Source of the DNA: CAZXEU01 sp965207385
GTDB taxonomy: Bacteria; Bacteroidota; Rhodothermia; Rhodothermales; Bin80
Reading direction: 5' to 3'
NCBI GenBank assembly: GCA_965207385.1
Contig: CBDBLZ010000019.1
Location: forward strand, 62,001-126,000
DNA length: 64,000 bases
Numbering within the stretch: position 1 is the first letter of the stretch; every line of letters starts with the position of its first letter. Below the pieces are notes generated by a model, which worked only from the letters and a program-made list of their open reading frames with translations, made no database searches and was not told the origin of the DNA. The position numbers and the translations under genes are program-made. Shown in pieces: positions 1-8,291 of this stretch.

Positions 1-334
1 CGTGCACGTCCCGACAGGTCATGGGGTGGCCGATGACGGCCCTGTTCGGCCCTTCACGCTTCAGAATCGGCACGTCCTGCGGCAGGCTGCGGTAGCCAGA
101 CCAGCTGGCAGAAGGTGTCCCCATACCCTCCCTGGTACTCCCGGGCACGACATGACGCAGAGAGGGAGCCGGGAAGGCGGTTGCCCTCCGGAAGGAACAA
201 ACGCTACTTGCCGCCACGCCGCCGCAAAACCGAGCGCCGCAGCCTCGCTCCCGGAGGGAAGCTGCCACGGACATACCGGGGCAGCTGCGGCCCAGGCCCT
301 TGCCCCCGGGCGTGCACTCTATGCGAGCCATCCG
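1..334. other. Left-edge gap, no recognised gene
   Basis: No gene is recognised before the DUF5683 stop at 335. On the minus strand an ATG at 124 opens a frame that runs off the left edge without a stop (it contains the motif PQDVPILKREGP), so the 5' part of another minus-strand gene could begin here. The translation is too short to assign. Nothing else (tRNA, clear terminator, repeat) was seen in the roughly 210 bases between this ATG and the next gene. Confidence 0.3.
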
Positions 335-979
335 CTACCGGTAAAACACAATGGTCGCCGATATGTCGGCTGGGCCCGGCTGGAGGGCCATGCGAACAGC
401 CAGGTCTTTACCGACGTCAAATTCGAAAAGATGCGCACTTACGAAGGCGTCAAGTATGGTGAGTCCATACCATAAGCCGATGCCAATGTACAGAAGGTCA
501 CGGTTGCGTCGAAAACTGTCTCGCTGTGTGCGGAATTGCGGCTCAAGGCGTGCTCTTCGGCGGGCGATTTCCTGAGCGTCAAGCGTGCTCTCGGGTGGCA
601 GGCCCAGTTCTGACAGCAGCAGCGCGTAGTCCCCGGCATATTCCGGGAACACGGGCTGGCCTGCATCATCCTCGCGAGCCGTAAATAGATAGGCGTGCCG
701 ATACCGGAGGTACCGGCCATTGGCGTATGCAGCGCCGGCTCCGATCAGCCCCAGCCCGGCGTAGACCAGGGGAATCTTCAGGTACTGGCGATTGTAAAGC
801 TGGCCCCATCCGGGCACCAGAGCGCGAACAAGGGCCTTCTGTGGGCGCCGATCCGCGCTGAAGGTGGTGTCCGGCTGTGCGCTGGCAGCGCAAGTGATGC
901 CCAGCATCATGAGGCACAAGGTGCTGCTGCGCAGCGCCGGGCGCAGGGCCAGCGGCCAAAGTCGCGGCGTGCTAGCCAA
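335..979 (-). CDS. DUF5683 family exported membrane protein
   Basis: The protein has about 214 residues and unknown function. From the TTG at 979 it starts with a good signal peptide (arginines, hydrophobic core, AASAQ cleavage region near residues 31-35). It then has the DUF5683 hallmark RALVPGWGQLYNRQYLK (about 51-67), which leads into a hydrophobic hairpin, and a second membrane segment near 158-182. The TTG start overlaps the end of parB by 8 bases, which suggests translational coupling. An ATG at 910 is an alternative but would remove most of the signal peptide. A DUF5683 gene after parB is a common Bacteroidetes arrangement, so this is probably the third gene of the partition operon. 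Its role in envelope or chromosome biology is unknown. Confidence 0.8.
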   Translation of the reverse strand: MASTPRLWPLALRPALRSSTLCLMMLGITCAASAQPDTTFSADRRPQKALVRALVPGWGQLYNRQYLKIPLVYAGLGLIGAGAAYANGRYLRYRHAYLFTAREDDAGQPVFPEYAGDYALLLSELGLPPESTLDAQEIARRRARLEPQFRTQRDSFRRNRDLLYIGIGLWYGLTILDAFVSAHLFEFDVGKDLAVRMALQPGPADISATIVFYR

Positions 980-1844
980 GCAAAAGCTCAAGCACGCGCT
1001 CCAGTTCATCCGCCGAAAAATAGTGCAGTTCGATCTTTCCCTTGCCGCTGTTATCATGCAGGAGGCGAACCTTGGTGCTGTATCTCGCGCGCAGGTTATG
1101 CTCGTACTTCTGAAGCTCCAGGAGCGTTCTCTCCGATGGCTTGGCGGGGGCCGGCGACGGCTTGGAGTTGAGCCGGTCCACGCGGCGCTCCACCTGGCGG
1201 ACAGAGAGCCGCTCACTCAGGATCGCCTCCATGAGCTGCAGCTGCTGCGCATCGTCGGACAGTCCCAACAATGCTCGGGCGTGGCCGGCTGTCAGCTTGC
1301 GCTCGCGCAGCGCGGCCTGGATGCGGGGCGGCAGGCGCAGAAGGCGCAGCGTATTGGTGACCGCTGAGCGGGTCTTACCTACGCGCCTGGCCACCTGGTC
1401 CTGCCTCAGGCCGCACTCGGATACGAGGCGCTGGTAGCCCAGGGCTACCTCCACGGGATTCAGGTCTTCCCGCTGAACATTCTCTACCAGGGCCATTTCC
1501 AGCATCTCTTCCGTATCGGCCGTGCGCACGTAGGCGGGCACGCGATCAAGACCGGCCATCTTGGCTGCCCTGAGGCGTCTTTCACCGGCAATGAGCTCGA
1601 AGCGGTCGTGGGCGAGCAGTCGCACGGTCAGGGGCTGAATAATGCCAAGTTGCCGGATGGATTTGGCCAGGGCCTGCAGCGCTTCCTGATCGAAATCCAG
1701 ACGGGGTTGATACGGGTTGCTTTGAATCTTCTGGATCTCGATCTCGAACGAACTGTCCACAAGCTGCTGCTGGGAACGCAGCGGACCCTCCTCCTTGAGC
1801 AGGGCTCCCAGTCCGCGCCCCAGCGCTGGTTTGTTCGAGGCCAT
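972..1844 (-). CDS. parB: Chromosome partitioning protein ParB
   Basis: ParB/Spo0J binds parS sites, loads as a CTP-dependent clamp and works with ParA to segregate the origin region. The 290-residue protein has the N-terminal GRGLGALL box, the CTP-binding ParB domain with NPYQPR, GERRLRAAK and ENVQREDLNPVE, a helix-turn-helix around residues 143-170 (DQVARRVGKTRSAVTN), and a leucine-rich C-terminal dimerisation region. It begins 18 bases after the parA stop and overlaps the downstream DUF5683 gene. Its length and motif order are normal for a chromosomal ParB. No canonical parS palindrome was found by eye in the window. Confidence 0.95.
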   Translation of the reverse strand: MASNKPALGRGLGALLKEEGPLRSQQQLVDSSFEIEIQKIQSNPYQPRLDFDQEALQALAKSIRQLGIIQPLTVRLLAHDRFELIAGERRLRAAKMAGLDRVPAYVRTADTEEMLEMALVENVQREDLNPVEVALGYQRLVSECGLRQDQVARRVGKTRSAVTNTLRLLRLPPRIQAALRERKLTAGHARALLGLSDDAQQLQLMEAILSERLSVRQVERRVDRLNSKPSPAPAKPSERTLLELQKYEHNLRARYSTKVRLLHDNSGKGKIELHYFSADELERVLELLLG

Positions 1845-1862
1845 GCCGTCTAGGCGTTATTG

Positions 1863-2744
1863 CTAATCGGTGTCATTTGCGCCCGGCTGCGTCGTTGCCG
1901 GTGGACTGAAAGCAGGTCTCTCCCCGCTGGCCGAAATATCCAGGTCCGGCCTCCTGCGCGGCGCCCGCGGATCCAGGAATCGCGGATTGTTTACCACGAC
2001 TTCCTTGGCAAGTGCCATGTAGTTGCGGGCTCCGATACACCGGGCGTCGTGCAGGAGCACCGGCTTGCCGAAGCTGGGGGCTTCCGCCACGCGCACATTC
2101 CGCTGCGCGATGGTGCGAAACATCTTGGCTCCGAAGTAACGCTGCACTTCGGCAGCAACCTGGTTGGAGAGGCGGAGCCGCGTATCGAAGAGCGTCAGCA
2201 GCACGCCCTCTATTTCCAGGGCCGGATTGAGTCTGCGGCGGACGATCTTGATCGTGTTAAGCAGCTGTCCCAGCCCCTCCAGTGCAAAGTACTCCGCCTG
2301 GACCGGAATGAGTACGGAATCGGCAGCCGTGAGCGAGTTGAGGGTCAGCAGGCCCAGCGACGGCGGACAGTCGATAATGATGAAATCGTATTGGCTCCGG
2401 ATCTTGCTCAGCGCCCGCGCCAGGATGCGCTCGCGGGCCGCTACCTCGACCATCTCGATTTCTGCCCCTACCAGGTTGATGTCACTGGGAATGATGTCAA
2501 GGTTGGGAAGGGTAGTGGGCAGAATCGCGTCTTCCACGTTGGTCTTGCCAATGAGAATCTCGTACGCGGAGTCATTGACGCGCCGGGATTCGAAGCCCAG
2601 GCCGGACGTGCAGTTGGCCTGCGGATCCATGTCCAGCACGAGCGTAGGATACTCCGACGCCGCCAGCGATGCGGATAGGTTGATGGCCGTCGTAGTTTTT
2701 CCGACACCACCCTTCTGGTTAGCGATTGCTATTATCTTGCCCAT
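1863..2744 (-). CDS. parA: Chromosome partitioning ATPase ParA (Soj)
   Basis: This is a ParA/Soj-type ATPase of 293 residues that binds the nucleoid and moves ParB-parS complexes. The start is the ATG at 2744, giving MGKIIAIANQKGGVGKTT, because the deviant Walker A motif (KGGVGKT, residues 11-17) must lie close to the N-terminus; the frame is open further upstream but does not look coding. Also seen are the Walker A' aspartate block LVLDMDPQANCTSG and the Walker B segment FIIIDCPPSLG. It is the first gene of the minus-strand parA-parB-DUF5683 operon and is divergent from the helicase gene at 2921. The 176-base gap between them should hold both promoters. Confidence 0.95.
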   Translation of the reverse strand: MGKIIAIANQKGGVGKTTTAINLSASLAASEYPTLVLDMDPQANCTSGLGFESRRVNDSAYEILIGKTNVEDAILPTTLPNLDIIPSDINLVGAEIEMVEVAARERILARALSKIRSQYDFIIIDCPPSLGLLTLNSLTAADSVLIPVQAEYFALEGLGQLLNTIKIVRRRLNPALEIEGVLLTLFDTRLRLSNQVAAEVQRYFGAKMFRTIAQRNVRVAEAPSFGKPVLLHDARCIGARNYMALAKEVVVNNPRFLDPRAPRRRPDLDISASGERPAFSPPATTQPGANDTD

Positions 2745-2920
2745 GAGAGGTGTGCCGCGTGGCCGAAACCCGCCGAGAGCAGTGCACCTGCTCTGCACGG
2801 CAAGATACGAAATAGAGGGTAGGACCCCGGGGAATGGTGCCTCCGCGGCCCTGCGCCGAGATTCCATTCGGAAGGCACGGTGCCGCCTTGGCCGGCAGGT
2901 AGCGTGATGCGAGGCGAGAC

Positions 2921-4885
2921 ATGGCCCGCCAGTTTGTTCTCAGGCGTGAAGCACCCGATGCCGGGCCCCGCCATTCGATAGATTACGCCTCCAGGCTCAA
3001 CGAGCAGCAGTGCGCAGCCGCCACCGCAGGCGCCGGTGCCTTCCTGGTGGTCGCGGGTGCGGGTACCGGCAAGACGAGGACGCTCGTCTACCGCGTGGCC
3101 TACCTCGTGGAGACGGGTGTGCCTGCAGAAGGCATTGTTCTGCTCACATTTACCCGCCGGGCTGCCCGCGAGATGCTGGATCGGGCGGCCGATCTGCTCG
3201 ATGGAAGGTGCAGCGGCGTACGCGGGGGCACATTTCATCGCTTCTGTCTTGGGCTGTTGCGCAAGCACGCATCGGTGATCGGATTCCAGGATGGCTTCAC
3301 TATCCTGGATTCCGGAGACGCGGCGGATGTAATTGACGTGCTCCGGGCCCGCGTGTTTTCAGGTTCCTCGATGCGGGCTCCCCGAAAGGAGGCCATAAGG
3401 GCCATGTTTTCAGCGTCCGTCAACAGGCGATTGTCACTTGAGGCCGTCGTAGAGGCACGTCACGTACGATACGTGCCGCTATTGCCTCAGTTGCGGCAAC
3501 TGCGTGCGGCCTATGCCGACTACAAGCGTCGCCACAATCAGATGGACTACGACGACCTTCTCGTGAACACTCTTGTCCTCTTTGACCGCCATCCATCCAT
3601 CGGAGCGCAGATTTCCGGCCGGTGCTTTCATGTGCTGGTGGACGAGTACCAGGATACCAATCACCTGCAGGCCGTGCTGGTCGAGGGATTTGCTTCCGAG
3701 CACGGCAACGTGATGGCTGTCGGTGACGATGCCCAGAGCATATACCGCTTCCGCGGCGCCGATTACCGCAATATCCTCGCATTCCCGGATCGGTTCGAAG
3801 GCACGACGATCGTCAAGCTGGAGCAAAACTACCGGTCGACACAGCCCATTCTCGATCTGGCCAATCATGTGCTTGGCCAGGCGGCAACGGGCTACGGCAA
3901 GGAGCTGTACACTAAGGCGAAGCCGAAAGGCGAGGCACCGGCACTCGTGCTGACCAGAAGCCCGGACGATGAGAGCCGCTTCGTGGCGCAGCAGGTCCTT
4001 GACCTGCGGGAGATGGGCGTGTCGCTCGACCAAATAGGCGTGCTGTTCAGGGCAGGGTCCAATTCGTTTGAACTGGAAATCGAGCTGGACCGCAGGAATA
4101 TTCCGTACGTGAAGCGCGGCGGAGTGCGCCTGCTGGAAGCGGCCCACATTCGCGATTTTCTGGCCTACCTGAAAGTACTGGAAAACGGGAGGGATGCCGC
4201 TTCCTGGTTCCGCCTCGCGCGAGTCTGCGGGCACGGCAGCGTCAAGGCGCGGCGCATGGCCGAGGCCATGTCGGATATTGGCCCGGCGAAGGTCAAGGTC
4301 TCGCCCAGAATGTCCACCCTCGTTGGCGCCTTGCGCCATGCCGGCCGTCCCGACGTGCCGCTTGCCGCGCAGGTGGAGGCCATACTGCAGCACTACGAAC
4401 CGGTTTGCCTGCGCAGGTACGACAATGCCGGCAAACGCTGGGAGGAAGTGATGCACTTTGCAGGAATTGCCTGCACGCATGGCAGCCGGCGGGACTTCCT
4501 TTCGGCCCTGGCACTGGATCCAATAGATGACGTCCAGCGACATGACCGCGAGGCCGACCGTGACGAGCCGCCGCTCGTGCTTTCCACCATCCACTCGGCA
4601 AAGGGCCTGGAATTCCGGCATGTATTCATCATCAGGGCCCTGGACGGCGTCATGCCGAGCAGCTTCGCGCTGTCGGATCAGGAATCACTGGACGAAGAAC
4701 TTCGGATGCTGTATGTAGCCATCACGCGAGCAGAGGAGGACCTGATTATCTCCTATCCTCTGCATGACGAAAGGCGCGGAGGGATGACCGAACCCAGCCG
4801 ATTCATAGCTGACGTACCGATGGCGCTTCTCGAGAGGCACGTGCTGCGGGACGGTCCGGACCACACGCCAGCCACGTCGCCGTGA
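2921..4885 (+). CDS. UvrD/Rep/PcrA-type superfamily 1 DNA helicase
   Basis: This is an ATP-dependent 3'-5' DNA helicase of superfamily 1A. All helicase motifs are visible in order: Q-motif LNEQQCAAA, Walker A GAGTGKT (near residues 47-53), LLTFTRRAAREM, Walker B VLVDEYQDTN, GDDAQSIYRFRGAD, EQNYRSTQPIL, STIHSAKGLEFRHVF and LYVAITRAEEDL. At 654 residues it is shorter than UvrD or PcrA (about 720-750). It ends soon after motif VI and lacks the usual C-terminal Tudor-like extension, so it may be an accessory Rep-like enzyme rather than the main UvrD. It stands alone on the plus strand, divergent from parA. Role inferred: repair or replication-fork clearing. Confidence 0.9.
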   Translation: MARQFVLRREAPDAGPRHSIDYASRLNEQQCAAATAGAGAFLVVAGAGTGKTRTLVYRVAYLVETGVPAEGIVLLTFTRRAAREMLDRAADLLDGRCSGVRGGTFHRFCLGLLRKHASVIGFQDGFTILDSGDAADVIDVLRARVFSGSSMRAPRKEAIRAMFSASVNRRLSLEAVVEARHVRYVPLLPQLRQLRAAYADYKRRHNQMDYDDLLVNTLVLFDRHPSIGAQISGRCFHVLVDEYQDTNHLQAVLVEGFASEHGNVMAVGDDAQSIYRFRGADYRNILAFPDRFEGTTIVKLEQNYRSTQPILDLANHVLGQAATGYGKELYTKAKPKGEAPALVLTRSPDDESRFVAQQVLDLREMGVSLDQIGVLFRAGSNSFELEIELDRRNIPYVKRGGVRLLEAAHIRDFLAYLKVLENGRDAASWFRLARVCGHGSVKARRMAEAMSDIGPAKVKVSPRMSTLVGALRHAGRPDVPLAAQVEAILQHYEPVCLRRYDNAGKRWEEVMHFAGIACTHGSRRDFLSALALDPIDDVQRHDREADRDEPPLVLSTIHSAKGLEFRHVFIIRALDGVMPSSFALSDQESLDEELRMLYVAITRAEEDLIISYPLHDERRGGMTEPSRFIADVPMALLERHVLRDGPDHTPATSP

Positions 4886-4984
4886 CGTCAGCGGGCGGCG
4901 AGTCCATTTGATCCGCAGTTCAATACAGTCCTGTCAGCGGACGCATGCGCCAGGCCGAAGTGCAGCGGAGGGCGCGCCGCGCGC

Positions 4985-5125
4985 TTAGAACAGCGCGTAG
5001 ATGAAAGGCGCCAGTGCCGATCCCTGCGTCACCACGATAAGAAGGCTCAGCAAGAGCAGCACGAGTGCAATCGGCGCAAGCCAGTATTTCTTGCGCACGC
5101 GCAGGAACTGCCAGAATTCCAGCAT
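4985..5125 (-). CDS. DUF5989 family small membrane protein (46 residues)
   Basis: This very short gene reads from the ATG at 5125 to TAA at 4985. The product begins MLEFWQFLRVRKKYWLAPI, continues as one leucine-rich membrane helix, and ends TQGSALAPFIYALF. That layout (LxEFWxFLxxRKKxWL, helix, TQGSALAPFIY at the C-terminus) is the signature of DUF5989, a family normally found beside SxtJ-like membrane proteins and carbamoyltransferases. Neither partner is present here: upstream lies about 200 bases of non-coding DNA and then a DUF4097 gene. A TTG at 5143 would add six residues. Function unknown. The family assignment is from remembered motif similarity and is strong for so short a protein. 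Confidence 0.75.
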   Translation of the reverse strand: MLEFWQFLRVRKKYWLAPIALVLLLLSLLIVVTQGSALAPFIYALF

Positions 5126-5325
5126 GATCTGAAAGCGATTCAAGGCTCTCTCGCAATAGCTGGTTCGTCAGTTCTCCGGCCGGGCCTCGCGGGATCCGTT
5201 CAGCCGGGCCTCGGGCAGTGCCATGCCTGGGAGATTCCGCCGGCGGTGCAAGCGGCTCTCCCACCTGCATAAAGGTTCCCGCTGCATCCTTGAATGGTCG
5301 CGCATCAGCACCATATTGAGGGAGG

Positions 5326-6711
5326 CTACTGTCCCAGAAGCCTTACAGCGCCGTCGTGCGCCGTCGCCTGCAACAACGCCCCGCCGCCGTTCAGGCGGCC
5401 CTCCACGCGCCGCTTTTCCCAGCGTCCTTCGAAGGCCGGAGCAGGACAGCAGTCCAGCTGAATGCTGTTGCCCCGCAGGTCCAGGGACGCAGCACGTTCG
5501 GTAGGCATCTCTACTATGATGTCACCGTCCGATGCCCGCAGCTTTACGTTTCCCAGAATTGCCAGGTCAACAAAGATGGTCCCGTCCGACGCAGTAATGC
5601 TACTGGTCTGGGAGGCAAGCGAATCTACCAGAATATGTCCTTCTGAAGAGCGGGCTACCAGATTCAGCGAGTTGGCAGATTCCACGTCGATGCTGCCTTC
5701 GTACGTGACAGCTTCAAATCTGGAACCTGAAAGGCCGGATGCCTTGATGTTGCCGTCCGAGGTTGTGCCTTGCAGGTCGCCGTTTACATCATCAAATGCA
5801 ATATCGCCTTCGTACGTGCGCAATTCGACCTTTCCGGCAGTTACATCCCCAAGCGAAATGTTGCCATCCGACGTACGGGCGATAAGGTCCTTGAACTTCG
5901 TCGTCTCCACGGTAATGTCTCCGTCATAGGTTCTTGCGTTAAGCGCAGTCCCCGAGAGCCCTTGCCCCGTTATGTCCCCGTCGGAAGTGATGAGTCGCAA
6001 GCTACCCTTCACGCCGTCGCATGAAATATCCCCGTCGTATGTGCGCACGTCGACCCCTTCGGCAGTCGTCGCCGCGAGCGCAACGTTACCGTCCGACGTA
6101 TGCGCGACCATATTATTGAATCTCGCCTTCTCCACGGTAATGTTTCCGTCATAGGTTCTCGCGTTAAGCGTAGTCCCCGAAAGCCCTTGCCCCGCAATGT
6201 CCCCGTCGGAGGTATGCAGTTTCAGGTTGCCATCCACGTTCTCGACCGCAATGTCCCCGTCGGAGGTATGCAGTTTCAGGTTGCCATCCACGTTCTCGAG
6301 CGCAATGTCACCATCGTAGGACCGGAGATCGACGTCCACGGAACGTGGCGTCCTGACGACGATCCGTATCTCGGGCTCGTTGCGGCTCAGCAAAGACCTG
6401 AGCCCACGGCTGTACGCCTTCCGCGTTACGATGCTAACTATCCCGTCGCGCTGCGACACATCCCATCTCTGAGTATCGAAATGCTCCTGGGCACGTTTCT
6501 CCTTTTTCGCCGCAACAAAGACCTGAACGCGGAATTCGTTTTTCTCACCGGAGATAACCTGCACATCCCCGTCACGTATCTGCATCTTCAGGGATGCCTT
6601 TCCTTCAACCGGAAAAGCGGTATCCAGCATCTTGTGCTGCTCCTGGGCGAAGCTGGCCGAAGCCAGGATCGCACAAGCCGTCAGAATAAGCGGCAGAGTC
6701 CTGATTGTCAT
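5326..6711 (-). CDS. Exported DUF4097 family beta-strand repeat protein
   Basis: The product is a 461-residue secreted or outer-surface protein. The start is taken at the ATG at 6711 because it opens a clear signal peptide (MTIRTLPLILTACAILAS, cleavage near SFAQ). The rest is a long series of short beta strands of the DUF4097 type, with alternating TSDGDI and TYDGDI motifs repeated every 18-20 residues, which predicts a right-handed beta-solenoid. Residues encoded by 6194-6301 form a near-identical 18-residue tandem duplication. It is a lone minus-strand gene. DUF4097 proteins are often called putative adhesins, but no function is proved for this one. Confidence 0.85.
   Translation of the reverse strand: MTIRTLPLILTACAILASASFAQEQHKMLDTAFPVEGKASLKMQIRDGDVQVISGEKNEFRVQVFVAAKKEKRAQEHFDTQRWDVSQRDGIVSIVTRKAYSRGLRSLLSRNEPEIRIVVRTPRSVDVDLRSYDGDIALENVDGNLKLHTSDGDIAVENVDGNLKLHTSDGDIAGQGLSGTTLNARTYDGNITVEKARFNNMVAHTSDGNVALAATTAEGVDVRTYDGDISCDGVKGSLRLITSDGDITGQGLSGTALNARTYDGDITVETTKFKDLIARTSDGNISLGDVTAGKVELRTYEGDIAFDDVNGDLQGTTSDGNIKASGLSGSRFEAVTYEGSIDVESANSLNLVARSSEGHILVDSLASQTSSITASDGTIFVDLAILGNVKLRASDGDIIVEMPTERAASLDLRGNSIQLDCCPAPAFEGRWEKRRVEGRLNGGGALLQATAHDGAVRLLGQ
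6194..6301 (-). repeat. 54-bp in-frame tandem duplication inside the DUF4097 gene
   Basis: Two copies of a 54-base unit lie head to tail (6194-6247 and 6248-6301), with only about one visible difference, and a degenerate third copy begins at 6302. Each encodes 18 residues (VDGNLKLHTSDGDIAVEN). Because the copies are almost identical at the DNA level, including silent positions, the duplication appears recent and adds or removes one solenoid coil without breaking the frame. Confidence 0.85.
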
Positions 6712-7049
6712 GGTAAAGCGGGATTGGGATTGCGATCCAATTCGGTACATTGGCCTCTCGCTGCGGGTTCCGCCGCAATCGCAAGCGGTGACCGCAGGGG
6801 CCAGGCATGGAGCCGGGCGCGAAGGCGCAATGCAGCATCCGCGCTGCGCAGTGTCCTTGAGGGCGCAATCGGGCGTACGTCAGTGCTCACAGATGCCACG
6901 TCGCCAGCCGCGCCGGGACCATTCGGCAGGGCGCTGCGCCGTGCCCTGCACCGCACTTCGCATAAGGGATACCTGCGCCGGATTCCGACTCTGGCGCAAC
7001 CCCGAAGTGCTTTGATCGTACCGTAGGCAATGCTCATATCAGCCTGGTC
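6712..7049. other. Divergent intergenic region without a recognised gene
   Basis: These 338 bases separate the minus-strand DUF4097 gene from the plus-strand permease gene and should contain promoters for both. A 7-bp inverted repeat (GCAGGGC at 6926-6932 and GCCCTGC at 6943-6949) is the only clear structure. It has no T-run, so it is not a convincing terminator. No small ORF with a believable protein was found. Confidence 0.5.
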
Positions 7050-8279
7050 GTGATACAGTATTTGGTAGAAGTCTGGGAGGGATTCCAGATAGCCCTTCGC
7101 GCGCTCTTCTCCAACAAGTTGCGCAGCTTCCTTACCATGCTGGGCATCATCATCGGGATCGTCACGGTGACGGCCATGCTCACCGTGATCGGAGGCCTGG
7201 AGAGGGGACTGGAGCGCTCGCTGGGGATGCTCGGCATGGACGTGCTCTACGTGGAAAAGATGCCGTGGATACGCACGCCCCAGGACTGGGTAACGCTCAG
7301 GAACCGGCGGGACATAAGGCCGGAGGTCGCAGATGCCATCCGAAATCGTGCAAACTATGTTGCGGCGGTGGCCCCTTCGGTCTCCACGTCCCGGCCCGTA
7401 CGGTATCGGGACCGGGCGATGTACGGCGTTTATATCGAGGGTTCCACTCCGGATGCCACGCGTATTTCGGACGTCAACCTGACCAGCGGACGGTGGTACA
7501 ATGAACTGGAAGTGCAGAAGTCGACCCATGCGGCGGTTATCGGCGCGGAGGTGGCTGAAGTGCTCTTTCCTGCCGAGCAGCCCCTGGGCAAGCGGATACG
7601 TATTCACGGGCACCGGTTTGAGGTTATCGGAGTCTTGCAGCGCCAGGGCAAGTTCATGGGGCTCTTTTCGTTTGACGAGCAGATTCAGATACCCTTTACT
7701 ACGTTTGAGCGGCTGTTCGGCCGGTATCGGAGCATTACCGTCGAGGTCAAGGCTGCCTCGGTCGAGTCCCTGGATCTGGCGGAAGACGAAATTACGGGCA
7801 TTGTCCGCGCTGTGCGAGGCGTGGACGCCATGGAAGATTCGGATTTTGTGATCAACAAGGTGGAGGCCTTCCGGGAGCGGATTGCCGGCGTCAAGGCTAC
7901 CATTTATGCAATCGGCATATTCCTGACGGCGCTTTCGCTGCTCGTGGGCGGCATAGGCGTAATGAACATCATGTTTGTCACCGTAAAGGAGCGAACCAAG
8001 GAGATCGGCATTCGAAAGGCCGTCGGAGCCAATCGCAATGCCATTCTCGTACAATTCCTGATTGAAGCCGTGCTGGTATGCATGGTAGCCGGGCTGATAG
8101 GCGTCGGGATTTCCCTCGGCGTTTCAGCCATAATCAACAGCTTTCTTCCGGCCTATCTGTCGCCCTTCACGGTAGCACTGGCGTTTGCCATTTGCGTGGG
8201 GGTCGGCATTATATTCGGCATCGTTCCCTCCTGGAACGCCGCCGGTCTGCGGCCCATTGACGCGTTGCGGTACGAATAA
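7050..8279 (+). CDS. ABC transporter permease, MacB/FtsX type (first of pair)
   Basis: This 409-residue inner-membrane protein has the MacB-type layout: a short cytoplasmic start, a first membrane helix (LRSFLTMLGIIIGIVTVTA), a long periplasmic MacB core domain (about residues 45-270), and an FtsX domain of three C-terminal helices with ERTKEIGIRKAVGA between the first two. It starts at a GTG. The gene ends 12 bases before a second, similar permease, so the two probably form a heterodimer. No ATP-binding subunit lies next to them, although MacB-type systems need one; it must be encoded elsewhere. The substrate is unknown (lipoprotein, peptide or antimicrobial export are typical of the family). 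Confidence 0.88.
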   Translation: MIQYLVEVWEGFQIALRALFSNKLRSFLTMLGIIIGIVTVTAMLTVIGGLERGLERSLGMLGMDVLYVEKMPWIRTPQDWVTLRNRRDIRPEVADAIRNRANYVAAVAPSVSTSRPVRYRDRAMYGVYIEGSTPDATRISDVNLTSGRWYNELEVQKSTHAAVIGAEVAEVLFPAEQPLGKRIRIHGHRFEVIGVLQRQGKFMGLFSFDEQIQIPFTTFERLFGRYRSITVEVKAASVESLDLAEDEITGIVRAVRGVDAMEDSDFVINKVEAFRERIAGVKATIYAIGIFLTALSLLVGGIGVMNIMFVTVKERTKEIGIRKAVGANRNAILVQFLIEAVLVCMVAGLIGVGISLGVSAIINSFLPAYLSPFTVALAFAICVGVGIIFGIVPSWNAAGLRPIDALRYE

Positions 8280-8291
8280 CTCGCTCAAGTC

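Noticed and set aside
3479..4621. 380-codon antisense frame in the helicase gene
   Set aside because: All helicase motifs are on the plus strand; the antisense product resembles nothing.
4920..5270. 116-codon minus frame overlapping the DUF5989 gene
   Set aside because: Alanine/arginine-rich composition and no family; the alternative frame gives the clear DUF5989 protein.
6708..8054. 448-codon minus-strand frame covering the first permease
   Set aside because: It contradicts the membrane and FtsX motifs on the plus strand, and its sequence is not protein-like.
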